Source: Planomonospora parontospora (GTDB lineage: Bacteria; Actinomycetota; Actinomycetes; Streptosporangiales; Streptosporangiaceae). Taken from it: a stretch of DNA of 64,000 nt. Position numbers and translations under genes: made by a program. The notes below the pieces were generated by a model. It saw nothing but the letters and a program-made list of their open reading frames with translations, searched no databases and had not been told where the DNA came from. Shown in pieces: positions 53,990 through 64,000 of this stretch (its first letter is position 1; the number at the start of each line of letters is the position of its first letter). The stretch lies in the NCBI GenBank assembly GCA_014647935.1, contig BMQD01000016.1:124001-188000 (forward strand). The letters run 5' to 3'.

Positions 53990-56650
<2,661 letters not shown>

Positions 56651-56673
56651 CCGGTCCGGAGGTCCTGACCTGA

Positions 56674-56709
56674 GCCATGCCGGGCCCGGAAGCCCGGGCC
56701 CGGCATGGC
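56674..56709. terminator. Strong hairpin terminator after GH3
   Basis: Perfect 16-base arms (56674-56689, GCCATGCCGGGCCCGG, and 56694-56709) with a 4-base loop follow the GH3 stop by 23 bases. Confidence 0.85.
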
Positions 56710-56829
56710 GCGGACTCCCCGTCGAGTCGCGGGAACGGGTCTTGCGGAGCGCGCGGATCCTGGTCAAGATCGGCCTGACACGTCCGACGGCGCCGCGGGG
56801 ACCGCCTTCCGACCCTCCCGGAGGCATCC

Positions 56830-57822
56830 GTGCGTTTCCCCTCCCGCATCGCCGTCACCGCCGCCCTGACCGCCTCGATGGTCGCCGCCGTCTGCGGCGG
56901 TCCCGCCCGCGCGGCCGAGCCCGCCCTGACGGACCTGACCTTCGGCGGGGTGCACAACGCCTACGAGAGGGCGGCCTATCCCTATCTGATCGACGCGCTC
57001 GACGCCGGGAACCGGATGATCGAGATCGATCTGTGGACCTTCTTCGGCCAGTGGACCGTCAGCCACTCCAACCCCTTCTGGAGCGACAACAACTGCGAGC
57101 GGGGCGCGACGGCCGGCCAACTGCGCGACTCGGCGCGCAACCAGCAGTTCACGCACTGCCTGGACAACATCAGAGCCTGGCACGAGGCGAACCCGGGGCA
57201 CGAGCTCCTGGTCGTCAAGCTGGAGATGAAGGACGGGTTCCACGACAACCGGGGCCGGGGGCCCGACGAGCTCGACGCCGTCCTGCGGGAGCGCTTCGGC
57301 GACGCGATGCTCACCCCGGCCGACCTGATGGGCGGCCACGCCACCCCGGACGACGCCGCGCGCGCCGGGGCCTGGCCCGCCGACCACCGCGGCAGGATCC
57401 TGGTCTACGTGATCCGGGGCACCGCGGAGAACGACAGCCTGCCCACCGAGCTGGAGTACGCCCGGCACCTGCGGGACCATCCCGCCGACGCCCAGGTCTT
57501 CCCGGTCCCCAGGGGAGGGTACGGCGCCACCGACCCGCGCCAGGGGTACGAGGAGTCCCTGCGGCCCTGGTTCGTCGTCTTCGACGGGAGCGCCGCGTCC
57601 TTCGCCGGGCTGCCCGCCGAGCGGCGGGCGTTCTACGGCGACTACTTCACCGCGGTCACCTCCGCCCACGAGGTCGCGCCCGCGCTGGACCCGGTGAGCC
57701 CGCCCGCGGACCAGGCACTGGCCAGGACCCGGACGCTGGGCTGCCTGGGGGCGACCGTCGTGTCCAGCGACTGGCGCGACGTCCCCGGCTGGCAGGGTCC
57801 GCACACCCGCACCGGGTGCTGA
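56830..57822 (+). CDS. Secreted PI-PLC-like phosphodiesterase
   Basis: A 330-residue exported enzyme of the phosphatidylinositol-specific phospholipase C-like TIM-barrel superfamily. A signal peptide (about 1-28) precedes FGGVHNAYERAAYPYLIDALDAGNRMIEIDLWTFFGQWTVSHSN, which holds the first catalytic His (GVHN), the metal-binding Glu/Asp (MIEIDLW) and the second His (VSHSN). LLVVKLEMKDG contributes a further acidic residue. It should cleave a phosphodiester in phospholipids or a glycophosphodiester. GTG at 56830 has GGAGG 5 bases upstream. The element with long inverted ends lies downstream. Confidence 0.88.
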   Translation: MRFPSRIAVTAALTASMVAAVCGGPARAAEPALTDLTFGGVHNAYERAAYPYLIDALDAGNRMIEIDLWTFFGQWTVSHSNPFWSDNNCERGATAGQLRDSARNQQFTHCLDNIRAWHEANPGHELLVVKLEMKDGFHDNRGRGPDELDAVLRERFGDAMLTPADLMGGHATPDDAARAGAWPADHRGRILVYVIRGTAENDSLPTELEYARHLRDHPADAQVFPVPRGGYGATDPRQGYEESLRPWFVVFDGSAASFAGLPAERRAFYGDYFTAVTSAHEVAPALDPVSPPADQALARTRTLGCLGATVVSSDWRDVPGWQGPHTRTGC

Positions 57823-57892
57823 CGGGGGGTCTACCACCGCGGCGGGGCCGCGGGCGACAGGCGGGGCCGCCGTACGGGATCCCGCGGTGCGC

Positions 57893-58065
57893 CCCCTTGG
57901 AGAAGTGCCGGCCGTCCGGGAGAGGGCGGTCATCGGCCGCACGGCGGCGGAACTGAGGACTTCCCGACGGCGGCAACCGTTCCGCACCCCACGCGCACTC
58001 CGGCCGCCACTCCCGGCGGGCCTACTGGAGGAAGAGGGCCGGACGGCCCGCACTTCTCCAAGGGG
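57893..58065. mobile_element. 173-base element with 27-base inverted ends (MITE candidate)
   Basis: Arms 57893-57919 (begins CCCCTTGGAGAAGTGC) and 58039-58065 are reverse complements with one mismatch in 27, enclosing 119 bases without a convincing ORF. Size and terminal inverted repeats fit a non-autonomous miniature element; no clear target duplication is seen, and a large regulatory hairpin is the alternative. Confidence 0.5.
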
Positions 58066-58084
58066 CACACAGGGGATCACCGCC

Positions 58085-58327
58085 ATGACCTTCATCGCCA
58101 CTCTCGCCATCGTCCTCCGCGTCCTGGGCAACACCCTCGTCCTGCCGCTGGCCGCCTGGGCGATCCTGACCGCGTGCGGCCCGGTGCACGCGAGTGCGGA
58201 GGTCTGCGACGCGGCCGACACGCTGAGCCGGGCGGAGCGGACGGCCGGGATGACCGCGGACGACCTGCTCCAGGTCGCGGAGAAGCAGCTCACCGACAAG
58301 CCCCGGACCGGCAAGCCCCGCCGGTGA
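58085..58327 (+). CDS. Small membrane or exported protein (80 aa)
   Basis: An 80-residue ORF starting MTFIATLAIVLRVLGNTLVLPLAAWAILTACGPVHASA, a hydrophobic segment that could be a signal peptide ending HASA or a membrane anchor, followed by a charged tail (VCDAADTLSRAERTAGMTADDLLQVAEKQLTDKPRTGKPRR). AGGGGAT lies about 9 bases upstream of the ATG. No family is recognised. It begins 19 bases behind the right arm of the inverted-repeat element, so its promoter may lie within that element. Confidence 0.55.
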   Translation: MTFIATLAIVLRVLGNTLVLPLAAWAILTACGPVHASAEVCDAADTLSRAERTAGMTADDLLQVAEKQLTDKPRTGKPRR

Positions 58328-58517
58328 GGGCCACGGGCCCCGCGCGGCGGCGGCCGGGCGGCGGCCCGTTCACTGCGGCCCGCGGCCCGCTCGCCGCGTC
58401 CTGCGCACCGGAGCGCGTACGTGGGGAGATCCGGCCGGTCCCGGATCTTCCACGCCCGGTGTCCCGTTGCTACATTCCGAGATGAGAATTCATTTCAGTT
58501 TTGGACCGGAGGGCTCG

Positions 58518-59402
58518 ATGACCGCTCTCACCCCCGAGCCGGAGCCGACGGCGCCCGCCCGGCGCGACCTGCCGCCGTCGATGGTCGAGCGGATGACCCT
58601 GATCATGGACGCGTTCACCGGCCGCTCCACCCGGCTGACCCTGGAGGACGTGGCCCGCCGTACGCACCTGCCGCGCTCGACGGCGCACCGGATCCTCGAC
58701 CAGCTGGTCCGCCTCGGCTGGATCGAGCACACCTCCTCCGGCTACGGCCTGGGGCCGCGCGCACTCGGGCTCGGTGGCGGCGACGGCCACGGCGAGGTCC
58801 GGGAGGCGGCCGCGCCGCTCCTGCACGACCTGCAGCTCAGAACCGGTCTCGTGGTGCACCTGGCGGTCCTCGACGGGGCGGAGGTCTTCTACCTCGACAA
58901 GGTGGGCGGGCGGTTCGCCGCCTCGGTCCCCTCCCGGGTCGGCGGCCGGGCCCCGGCCCACTCGACCGCGCTGGGCAAGGCGATGCTCGCCTGGCTCGAG
59001 CCCGAGGAGGTCGACGTCCGGATCGGCGCCATCGGCCGGCTGACCGGCCGCACCATCGGCGAGATCGGCATCCTGCACCAGGAGCTGAACCGGGTACGGC
59101 AGCGCCGGGGGCTGGCCTTCGAACGGGGGGAGTGCTTCCCCGACATCGCCTGCACGGCGGCGGCGATCCGCGGCCCCGAGGGGCCGGTGGCGGCGATCTC
59201 CCTGGTGGGGGACGCGCGGACCCCGCTGGAGAAGGTCGCCCCGCTGGTGGCCTGCGCCGCGCGGCAGGTCTCGGAGGCGCTCTTCCCGGCTGCGGAGGCT
59301 CCTCGGCGGGCCCGGCTGATGGCGGTGGTCCCGGACCGGACGTGGTCCGCGGAGACCGTGAACCGGCTCCTGGCCACCGGTCAGGAGGGCGACTGGTTCT
59401 GA
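58518..59402 (+). CDS. IclR-family transcriptional regulator
   Basis: A 294-residue regulator: winged helix-turn-helix (about residues 25-85, VERMTLIMDAFTGRSTRLTLEDVARRTHLPRSTAHRILDQLVRLGWIEH) and the IclR effector domain (LQLRTGLVVHLAVLDGAEVFYLDKVGG, HSTALGKAMLAWL, GECFPDIACTAAAIRG). It heads the steroid block at the right end of the window and is a likely regulator of the HsaB/HsaD/KstD genes; IclR proteins next to kstD-like clusters are common in actinomycetes. ATG at 58518 follows GGAGGG. The upstream region has TGAGAATTCATTTCA around an EcoRI-like core, a possible operator. Confidence 0.92.
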   Translation: MTALTPEPEPTAPARRDLPPSMVERMTLIMDAFTGRSTRLTLEDVARRTHLPRSTAHRILDQLVRLGWIEHTSSGYGLGPRALGLGGGDGHGEVREAAAPLLHDLQLRTGLVVHLAVLDGAEVFYLDKVGGRFAASVPSRVGGRAPAHSTALGKAMLAWLEPEEVDVRIGAIGRLTGRTIGEIGILHQELNRVRQRRGLAFERGECFPDIACTAAAIRGPEGPVAAISLVGDARTPLEKVAPLVACAARQVSEALFPAAEAPRRARLMAVVPDRTWSAETVNRLLATGQEGDWF

Positions 59403-59709
59403 CGCCGCCGCGGGCGGAGAGACGACGGGGAGCCGGTCGAAGCGGCCGGTCCTCTCCTGTGGCGGGGGGCGTGTGCTCCCGCCATGCCGCCGGTGAAGAG
59501 TCCCGCCGGCCGGCATCCCCTGACCGGCTCCCACGGGCCGGCGGCGCGGAGCCGGGAAGGCCGTTTCCGACGGGCCCGCGCCGGGCCGGGCCCCACCTGC
59601 CCCGTGATCGTTGGTAATGCCTCGATGTGACGAACCGAAAATGAAGATCAACCCAGGCGGACGGGGAGGCTCGCGGGGCAGGGCGGGGTGAGACCCGAAG
59701 GGAGAAGCC
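59403..59709. other. Gap without recognised gene
   Basis: No ORF with plausible composition is seen in these 307 bases. The right part (59610-59660) is AT-richer and probably carries the promoter of the 60-residue gene. Confidence 0.5.
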
Positions 59710-59892
59710 ATGCAGGAACGGAGACCGGTGACCTTGCTGGGCGGACCGCTGGACGGACTGACGTTCTTGTCGGCCGGGACCGAGAAGGCCGGCACCGCGT
59801 GCGTGATCCTCTTCAAGGATCAGCAGGTTCTGTACGAGCCCTTTCCCGATGAGGAATCGGGCGTCTGGCTCTACGGCGGAGTCATCGCCTGA
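59710..59892 (+). CDS. Small hypothetical protein (60 aa)
   Basis: ATG at 59710 behind AAGGGAGAAG opens a 60-residue soluble protein, MQERRPVTLLGGPLDGLTFL and onward, ending VWLYGGVIA. The LLGGPLDG phrase recurs in small actinobacterial hypothetical proteins of unknown role. The ORF ends inside the 3' end of an antisense sigma-factor remnant. Confidence 0.65.
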   Translation: MQERRPVTLLGGPLDGLTFLSAGTEKAGTACVILFKDQQVLYEPFPDEESGVWLYGGVIA

Positions 59893-60136
59893 CCCGGTGC
59901 CCGGCGGGCGCCCGGTCGGCGTGTGGGTCCTCGTGGCCGTCCACGGGTGCTCGCAACGGCGCCCGGTAGCGGGCCGCCTCGGTGCGGTGCCGGCGGGATG
60001 TGAGCTCGGTGAGGATGCCGAAGGGCCGGGACCGGGCGTCCGGACAGGCCAGGTCGTAGGTTCCGCGGCGGGCGAAGGCGGCCAGGAACGTCTCGCCGAC
60101 GAGGTCCTCGACCTGCTCCGGGCCCGGTTCGTCCTC
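59882..60136 (-). pseudogene. Remnant of an ECF sigma factor
   Basis: Read on the minus strand without a start codon, this stretch gives EDEPGPEQVEDLVGETFLAA, then ARRGTYDLACPDAR and ELTSRRHRTEAARYRAPLRA before a stop at 59882. The order and spacing match sigma region 2 of ECF factors (LVAETFLAAW, YDPSRGDARPWLYGI, NLLRRHRR, RYRA). Region 4 and the N-terminus are missing, and the core tryptophans are lost, so it is a fossil rather than a gene. It abuts the stop codon of the flavin reductase. Confidence 0.55.
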
Positions 60137-60743
60137 AGCCCCAGCGGTCTCCCCACCCCCACAGGACCGGCGCGCCCGCCGCCTCCGCGGTCCGCGCCTG
60201 CGGCTCCCGGGCGTCGACGCCGAACCGCCCCCGGAAGAAGATCAGCGGTCGCTGCCCGGTGCCCGCCTCGACCTCCAGGACCCTGCCGATCACCACGTCG
60301 TGGTCACCGGCGGCGTGCACGTCGGACACCTCGGCGTGCACCCGCAGCAGCACACCGCGCAGGGCCGGGGTGCCCCACCGGGACAGGTCCCAGTCGAGCC
60401 CGTCGTACTTCCTGCCCGTTCCGGAGCCGAACCGGCCGCACAGATCGACCTGGTCCTCGCCCAGCACGTTCACGCAGAACCGCCCGGAGTCGCGGATCCT
60501 CGGCCAGGTGCGGCCGCCGTGGCCGGCGCAGAACAGCACGAGCGGCGGTTCGAGCGAGACCGAGGCGAACGCCTGGCAGGCGAAGCCCACCGCCTCGCCG
60601 CCGTCGACCCCGGTGACCACCGTGACCCCGGTGGCGAACGCTCCCATCGCGCGCCGCATCTCCAGCGGGGTGGGCGGGGTGGTGGCGGTCGTGCCGACCG
60701 GGTCGCCGGCGTCTGCCGTGCGCGTCACGGGCTCGGCTGTCAT
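60135..60743 (-). CDS. HsaB-like flavin reductase
   Basis: A 202-residue FMN reductase of the flavin-reductase-like (split barrel) family: MRRAMGAFATGVTVVTGVDGGEAVGFACQAFASVSLEPPLVLFCAGHGG is the flavin-binding start and RFCVNVLGEDQVDLCGRFGSGTGRKYDGLDW the conserved middle. HsaB supplies reduced flavin to HsaA, which hydroxylates the steroid A-ring phenol; the neighbours HsaD and KstD support that assignment, though hsaA is not in the window. It is divergent from the HsaD-like gene; a 9-base inverted repeat lies 18 bases upstream. Confidence 0.85.
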   Translation of the reverse strand: MTAEPVTRTADAGDPVGTTATTPPTPLEMRRAMGAFATGVTVVTGVDGGEAVGFACQAFASVSLEPPLVLFCAGHGGRTWPRIRDSGRFCVNVLGEDQVDLCGRFGSGTGRKYDGLDWDLSRWGTPALRGVLLRVHAEVSDVHAAGDHDVVIGRVLEVEAGTGQRPLIFFRGRFGVDAREPQARTAEAAGAPVLWGWGDRWG

Positions 60744-60760
60744 GGCTCACCTCATGTCTC

Positions 60761-60785
60761 CCGGTACGGCGGGCGACCGTACCGG
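60761..60785. promoter_or_regulatory. Inverted repeat CCGGTACGG-N7-CCGTACCGG
   Basis: Perfect 9-base arms (60761-60769 and 60777-60785) lie in the divergent region between the HsaB-like and HsaD-like genes, close to the HsaB start. Operator or promoter stem; the binding protein is unknown, the IclR protein being the nearest regulator. Confidence 0.5.
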
Positions 60786-60990
60786 AAGAACGTAGGCCGC
60801 GCGGCGCCGTACCCGCGCGGGGCGGTCCCGTTGAGCGGAAGGCTCGGGGATCCCGGCCGGTGCGACGCCGGACCCCCGGGTACGGAGGCGGTCCCGCTGG
60901 CCGGGACCGCCGCCGCGACCGGACGGCGGCCCCGGTTACGTTCCTGCGAGGCCGACACCCCCGCCGGCCGCTTCCCGGTGACCGAGGCGG

Positions 60991-62028
60991 ATGATGAGCA
61001 CGGAGCCGAGCCACGAGCCGAGCCACGAACCGAGTCACGAGCCGAGCCGCGAGCCGAGCCGCGAGCCGAGCCGCGAGCCGAGCCACGAGCGGAGCCGCGA
61101 GCCGAGTCACGGGTCGGGTTACGAGGCGGGCCGCGAGCCGAGTCACGAGTCGGGCCGTGAGCCGGGCCGCGAACCGAGTCACGAGTCGACGCTGCGTGAA
61201 CTCGTGACCGACGAGGGAGTACTGCGCTACCACGAGGCCGGTGACGGCCCGCCCCTGCTGCTGCTGCACGGATCAGGTCCCGGCGTCACCGGCTGGCGGA
61301 ACTACCGCGGCAATCTGGCCGCCCTCGCCGAGCGCTTCCGCTGCCTGGTGCTGGAGTTCCCCGGCTTCGGCGTCAGCGAGCCCACCGGCGGCCACCCCAT
61401 GGCCGCCGCTCCCGGCGCGGCGCTCCGCCTCCTCGACGGCCTCGGGATCGAGCAGGCCGACGTGATCGGCAACTCCATGGGCGGGATCGTGGGCGCCCAG
61501 GTGGCGATCTCCGACCCCGCCCGGGTGCGCCGCCTGGTCACCATCGGAGGACTGGGCGTGAACCTGTTCAGTCCAGGCCCCGGCGAGGGCATCAGGCTGC
61601 TCACGGAGTTCGTCGAACACCCCACCCGCGAGGCGCTCGTGCGCTGGCTGCACTCCATGGTCTACGACCCGGCCCTGGTCACCGAGGAGATGGTCGAGGA
61701 GCGCTGGGCGCAGGCCACCGACCCGGACACGCTCGCCGCCTCCCGCCGGATGTACGGCAGGGCGGCGCTCGCCGCCCGTGCCGCCGCCGCGCGATCGGGC
61801 GCCCCGCCGTACTGGGCGATGCTGCACCGGATCAAGGCTCCGACGCTGATCACCTGGGGCCGCGATGACCGGGTCAGTCCCCTCGACATGGCGTTGGTGC
61901 CGATGCGGGTGATCCCCGGTGCCGAGCTGCACGTCTTCCCGGACTGCGGGCACTGGGTGATGATCGAGCAGCGGGCGGCCTGGGAGAGCGCCGTACTGGC
62001 CTTCCTGACCCGCAAGGAGGGCGTGTGA
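60991..62028 (+). CDS. hsaD: HsaD-like meta-cleavage product hydrolase with repeat-bearing N-terminus
   Basis: A 345-residue alpha/beta hydrolase. Residues 68-345 match HsaD, which hydrolyses the ring-opened product of steroid A/B degradation: LLLLHGSGPGVTGWRNYRGN (oxyanion region), nucleophile Ser162 in VIGNSMGGIVG, acid Asp292/293 in WGRDDRVSP and His321 in FPDCGHW. Residues 5-64 are fifteen tetrapeptide units of the EPSH/EPSR type encoded by 12-base repeats, absent from known HsaD proteins and probably disordered. The start is ATGATG at 60991; a start within or after the repeats would give a normal-sized enzyme. The next ORF overlaps its stop. Confidence 0.88.
   Translation: MMSTEPSHEPSHEPSHEPSREPSREPSREPSHERSREPSHGSGYEAGREPSHESGREPGREPSHESTLRELVTDEGVLRYHEAGDGPPLLLLHGSGPGVTGWRNYRGNLAALAERFRCLVLEFPGFGVSEPTGGHPMAAAPGAALRLLDGLGIEQADVIGNSMGGIVGAQVAISDPARVRRLVTIGGLGVNLFSPGPGEGIRLLTEFVEHPTREALVRWLHSMVYDPALVTEEMVEERWAQATDPDTLAASRRMYGRAALAARAAAARSGAPPYWAMLHRIKAPTLITWGRDDRVSPLDMALVPMRVIPGAELHVFPDCGHWVMIEQRAAWESAVLAFLTRKEGV
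61003..61182 (+). repeat. Coding 12-base minisatellite, 15 units
   Basis: Units such as GAGCCGAGCCAC and GAGCCGAGCCGC are repeated head to tail fifteen times with increasing divergence toward the 3' end, encoding the EPSH/EPSR tetrapeptides at the front of the HsaD-like enzyme. Confidence 0.95.
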
Positions 62029-62087
62029 GCGAGCGAGCCAGAGATGCAGCGGCGTCGCGCACGCGGCCGACGGAGGAGGGCACGTGA
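62025..62087 (+). CDS. 20-codon bridging ORF between hsaD-like and kstD genes
   Basis: GTG at 62025 overlaps the hsaD stop (GTGA) and its own TGA at 62085-62087 overlaps the kstD GTG at 62084 (GTGA again). The product would be MSERARDAAASRTRPTEEGT, a polar peptide without recognised features. GAGGAGGG inside it (62073-62080) serves as the kstD ribosome site. It may be a coupling leader rather than a functional peptide. Confidence 0.4.
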   Translation: MSERARDAAASRTRPTEEGT

Positions 62088-63799
62088 GTGAGCGGAGCGG
62101 GCAGAGCGTGAGCGAGCAGGAGTGGGACGCCGAGTTCGACCTCGTCGTCGTCGGCAGCGGGGGCGGCGGGATGACGGCCGCGCTCACCGCCGCAGCCGAG
62201 GGCCTGGAGCCCCTGATCGTCGAGAAGGGCTCGCGATACGGCGGCAGCACCGCCATCTCCGGCGGCGGCATCTGGATCCCCGGCAACCCCGTGCTGCGCG
62301 CCAGGGGGCAGCACGACAGCCGCGAGGCGGTCCGCCGCTACCTCGACCTGCTCACCGCCGGGCGGGTGCCCGCCGCGCGGCTCGACGCCTACGTCGACCA
62401 CGGCCCGGCCGCGATGGAGCTGCTCTGCCGGAGCAGGTGGATGCGCTTCTCCTGGACAAAGGGGTACGCCGACTACCATCCCGAGCTGGAGGGGGGCCGC
62501 GCGCTGGGCCGGTCCGTCGAGGCGCTGCCGTTCGACACCCGCAGGCTGGGGCCCGACGAGAGGCACCAGCGCCCCAACAGCCTGAAGGGCCCGCTGGGCC
62601 TGTGGATCACCGCGAAGGACTACCACGACCTGGCGATGGCCAGGCGCACCTGGCGCGGGCGGCGCGCCACGCTCGTGGCCGCCTGGCGGGTCGCCTCCAA
62701 CCTGGTCCGCCGCCGCCACATGGCGACCGGCGGGCGCGCGCTCGTCGCGCGGCTGCGCATGGCGCTCAAGGACGCCGGGGTCCCGCTCTGGCTGAAGACG
62801 TCCATGACCGACCTCGTCGTCGACGGACACGGCGCCGTCACCGGCGTCGTCGTCGAGCGCGAGGGCCGCACCCTGCGGCTGCGCGGCCGGTACGGCGTGC
62901 TGCTGGCCACCGGCGGCTTCGACCACAACCCCGCACTGCGTGCGAAGTACCTGCCGGAGGGCGGCCGGGCCGACTTCAGCATGGGCGCCAGGGAGAACAC
63001 CGGCGACGGCATCCTGGCGGGGGAGCGGGCCGGCGCCGCGCTCGACCTGATGGACGACGCCTGGTGGATGCCGGCGGTCCGGCACCCCGCGGGCGCGGCC
63101 ATCCCGCTGGTCTCCGAACGCTGCATCCCGCGGTCGATCATCGTCGCGGCGGACGGGCGGAGGTTCGCCAACGAGTCCGCGCCGTACGTGAACTTCGTCC
63201 ACGACCAGCTCTCGGGCGGCCACGTCCCGGCGTGGTTCGTGATGGACGCCAAGGCCCGCGCCCGCTACCCGTTCGCGCAGATCCTGCCCGGCGCGCCGAT
63301 CCCGCAGGCGTTCTACGACGCGGGCGTGGTGCACCGGGCCGGCACGGTCGCCGAGCTGGCCAAGCGGATCGGCGTGCCCCCGGACGCCCTGACCGAGACC
63401 GTCGAGCGCTTCAACGGCTTCGCCCGCGCCGGCCGGGACGCCGACTTCGGGCGGGGGGAGAGCGCCCACGACCGCTACTACGGCGACCCCACGCTGAAGA
63501 ACCCGAACCTCGACGTGATCGACCGCCCGCCGTACTACGCGGTCCGCATCGAGGCCGGAGACCTCGGCACCAAGGGCGGACTGGTCTGCGACGAGCACAG
63601 CCGGGTGCTGCGCGCGGACGGGTCGGTGATCGAGGGCCTGTACGCCACCGGCAACGTCTCGGCCTCGGTGATGGGCAACGAGTACGCCGGTCCCGGCGCC
63701 ACGATCGGACCCTCGATCGTCTTCGGGTACATCGCGGCCGGGCACGTCGCGGGGCGGGCCCGCGCCGGCGGGGACCCCGGCCGGTCCGGGCCGGCCTGA
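62084..63799 (+). CDS. kstD: 3-oxosteroid 1-dehydrogenase
   Basis: A 571-residue FAD flavoenzyme introducing the 1,2 double bond into 3-ketosteroids, a key step of ring opening. The FAD motif FDLVVVGSGGGGMTAALTAAAEG is at about residues 18-40, SRYGGSTAISGGGIWIPGN is the second flavin segment, and the C-terminus has EYAGPGATIGPSIVFGYIAAGH, diagnostic of KstD. SRWMRFSWTKGYADYHPE carries an aromatic substrate-pocket segment. GTG at 62084 overlaps the bridging ORF; a GTG at 62108 (SEQEWDAEFD) is an alternative start. Confidence 0.94.
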   Translation: MSERSGQSVSEQEWDAEFDLVVVGSGGGGMTAALTAAAEGLEPLIVEKGSRYGGSTAISGGGIWIPGNPVLRARGQHDSREAVRRYLDLLTAGRVPAARLDAYVDHGPAAMELLCRSRWMRFSWTKGYADYHPELEGGRALGRSVEALPFDTRRLGPDERHQRPNSLKGPLGLWITAKDYHDLAMARRTWRGRRATLVAAWRVASNLVRRRHMATGGRALVARLRMALKDAGVPLWLKTSMTDLVVDGHGAVTGVVVEREGRTLRLRGRYGVLLATGGFDHNPALRAKYLPEGGRADFSMGARENTGDGILAGERAGAALDLMDDAWWMPAVRHPAGAAIPLVSERCIPRSIIVAADGRRFANESAPYVNFVHDQLSGGHVPAWFVMDAKARARYPFAQILPGAPIPQAFYDAGVVHRAGTVAELAKRIGVPPDALTETVERFNGFARAGRDADFGRGESAHDRYYGDPTLKNPNLDVIDRPPYYAVRIEAGDLGTKGGLVCDEHSRVLRADGSVIEGLYATGNVSASVMGNEYAGPGATIGPSIVFGYIAAGHVAGRARAGGDPGRSGPA

Positions 63800-63916
63800 C
63801 GGCCCGTGCGGGCCCGGACCGGCCGGAGGGCGGAGGCGGTGAACCCGGAGGCGGTGGCCCGGAAGTGGTGAGCCCGGAGACGGCGGGCCGGATCCCGAGA
63901 CCCGAGGAGGACGACC

Positions 63917-64000
63917 ATGGCGCAGCCCGGACCGCTCAGGGTGCGTGTCGTCGAGGTCATCCGCGAGACCGCGGACGCGCACTCGCTGGTGCTCGAACCC
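63917..64000 (+). CDS. KshB-like ferredoxin reductase, N-terminal part (cut by window edge)
   Basis: The ATG at 63917 behind GAGGAGG opens MAQPGPLRVRVVEVIRETAD, then AHSLVLEP, running off the edge. This is the start of the FAD-binding barrel of oxidoreductases such as KshB or PaaE (the SLVLEP strand). Next to KstD it is probably the reductase of 3-ketosteroid 9-alpha-hydroxylase, but only 28 residues are visible. Confidence 0.7.
   Translation, partial: MAQPGPLRVRVVEVIRETADAHSLVLEP

Noticed and set aside
60825-60840. GTCCCGTTGAGCGGAA as an IclR operator
   Set aside because: Only about half of the positions are symmetric; too weak to list as a site.

Overview
The window is very GC-rich DNA with Gram-positive high-GC habits: frequent GTG and TTG starts, 4-base stop/start overlaps, leaderless-looking promoters, LLM (F420-type) oxidoreductases, ECF sigma factors, WYL, PucR and IclR regulators, Tat- and Sec-exported glycan hydrolases. 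This suggests a soil actinomycete; the gene mix resembles Streptosporangiaceae (Nonomuraea/Streptosporangium-like), but the family is an inference. I see no rRNA, tRNA, CRISPR, integrase or transposase. The left edge cuts an AraC-type regulator and the right edge cuts a flavin/ferredoxin reductase (KshB-like).

Layout. 0-9 kb: AraC fragment, LacI regulator coupled to an MmyB-type XRE regulator, divergent MFS exporter, secreted GH43 arabinan enzyme, a 43-residue exported peptide overlapping a TPR protein, a polysaccharide deacetylase and an LLM oxidoreductase. 9-16.3 kb: chemoreceptor, then a steroid-linked module (LLM oxidoreductase, SnoaL-like protein, Tat-exported cholesterol oxidase, DapB-like dehydrogenase coupled to an AhpD-like protein) with one KstR-type and one KstR2-type operator match. 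16.3-21.5 kb: methyltransferase, ECF sigma with SnoaL domain, MFS exporter, VOC protein, DUF5713, small secreted protein. 21.7-28.6 kb: multidomain GH18 chitinase with a palindromic operator, XRE protein, WYL regulator with divergent small operon, PL3 pectate lyase. 28.6-37.5 kb: ATP-grasp protein, methyltransferases, MASE4 histidine kinase, ECF sigma with a divergent secreted RTX-like protein, DUF305 lipoprotein, sirtuin, NUDIX, RlmG-like enzyme. 37.5-46 kb: rifampicin-phosphotransferase-like enzyme coupled to TetR, YchJ protein, D-amino-acid dehydrogenase with divergent XRE-cupin regulator, methyltransferase, PucR regulator. 46-58.5 kb: RecD2 helicase, GGDEF-EAL protein, secreted coiled-coil peptidase-like protein, CutA, sulfotransferase-like protein, secreted GH3, PI-PLC-like enzyme. 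58.5-64 kb: steroid ring-degradation cluster: IclR regulator, HsaB-like flavin reductase, HsaD-like hydrolase, KstD, KshB.

Two themes link the genes. First, polymer breakdown: GH43, GH18, PL3 and GH3 are secreted; GH43 and PL3 carry the same 14-bp LacI-type operator, and GH3 carries a CebR-like one. Second, steroid catabolism appears in two blocks about 45 kb apart. Unusual structures include a 15-unit tetrapeptide repeat on the front of the HsaD-like enzyme, a 20-codon ORF chaining HsaD to KstD by GTGA overlaps at both ends, a putative peptide-signal/TPR pair, a 173-bp element with 27-bp inverted ends, a recent 34-bp tandem duplication at the end of the histidine kinase, and a fossil ECF sigma factor.
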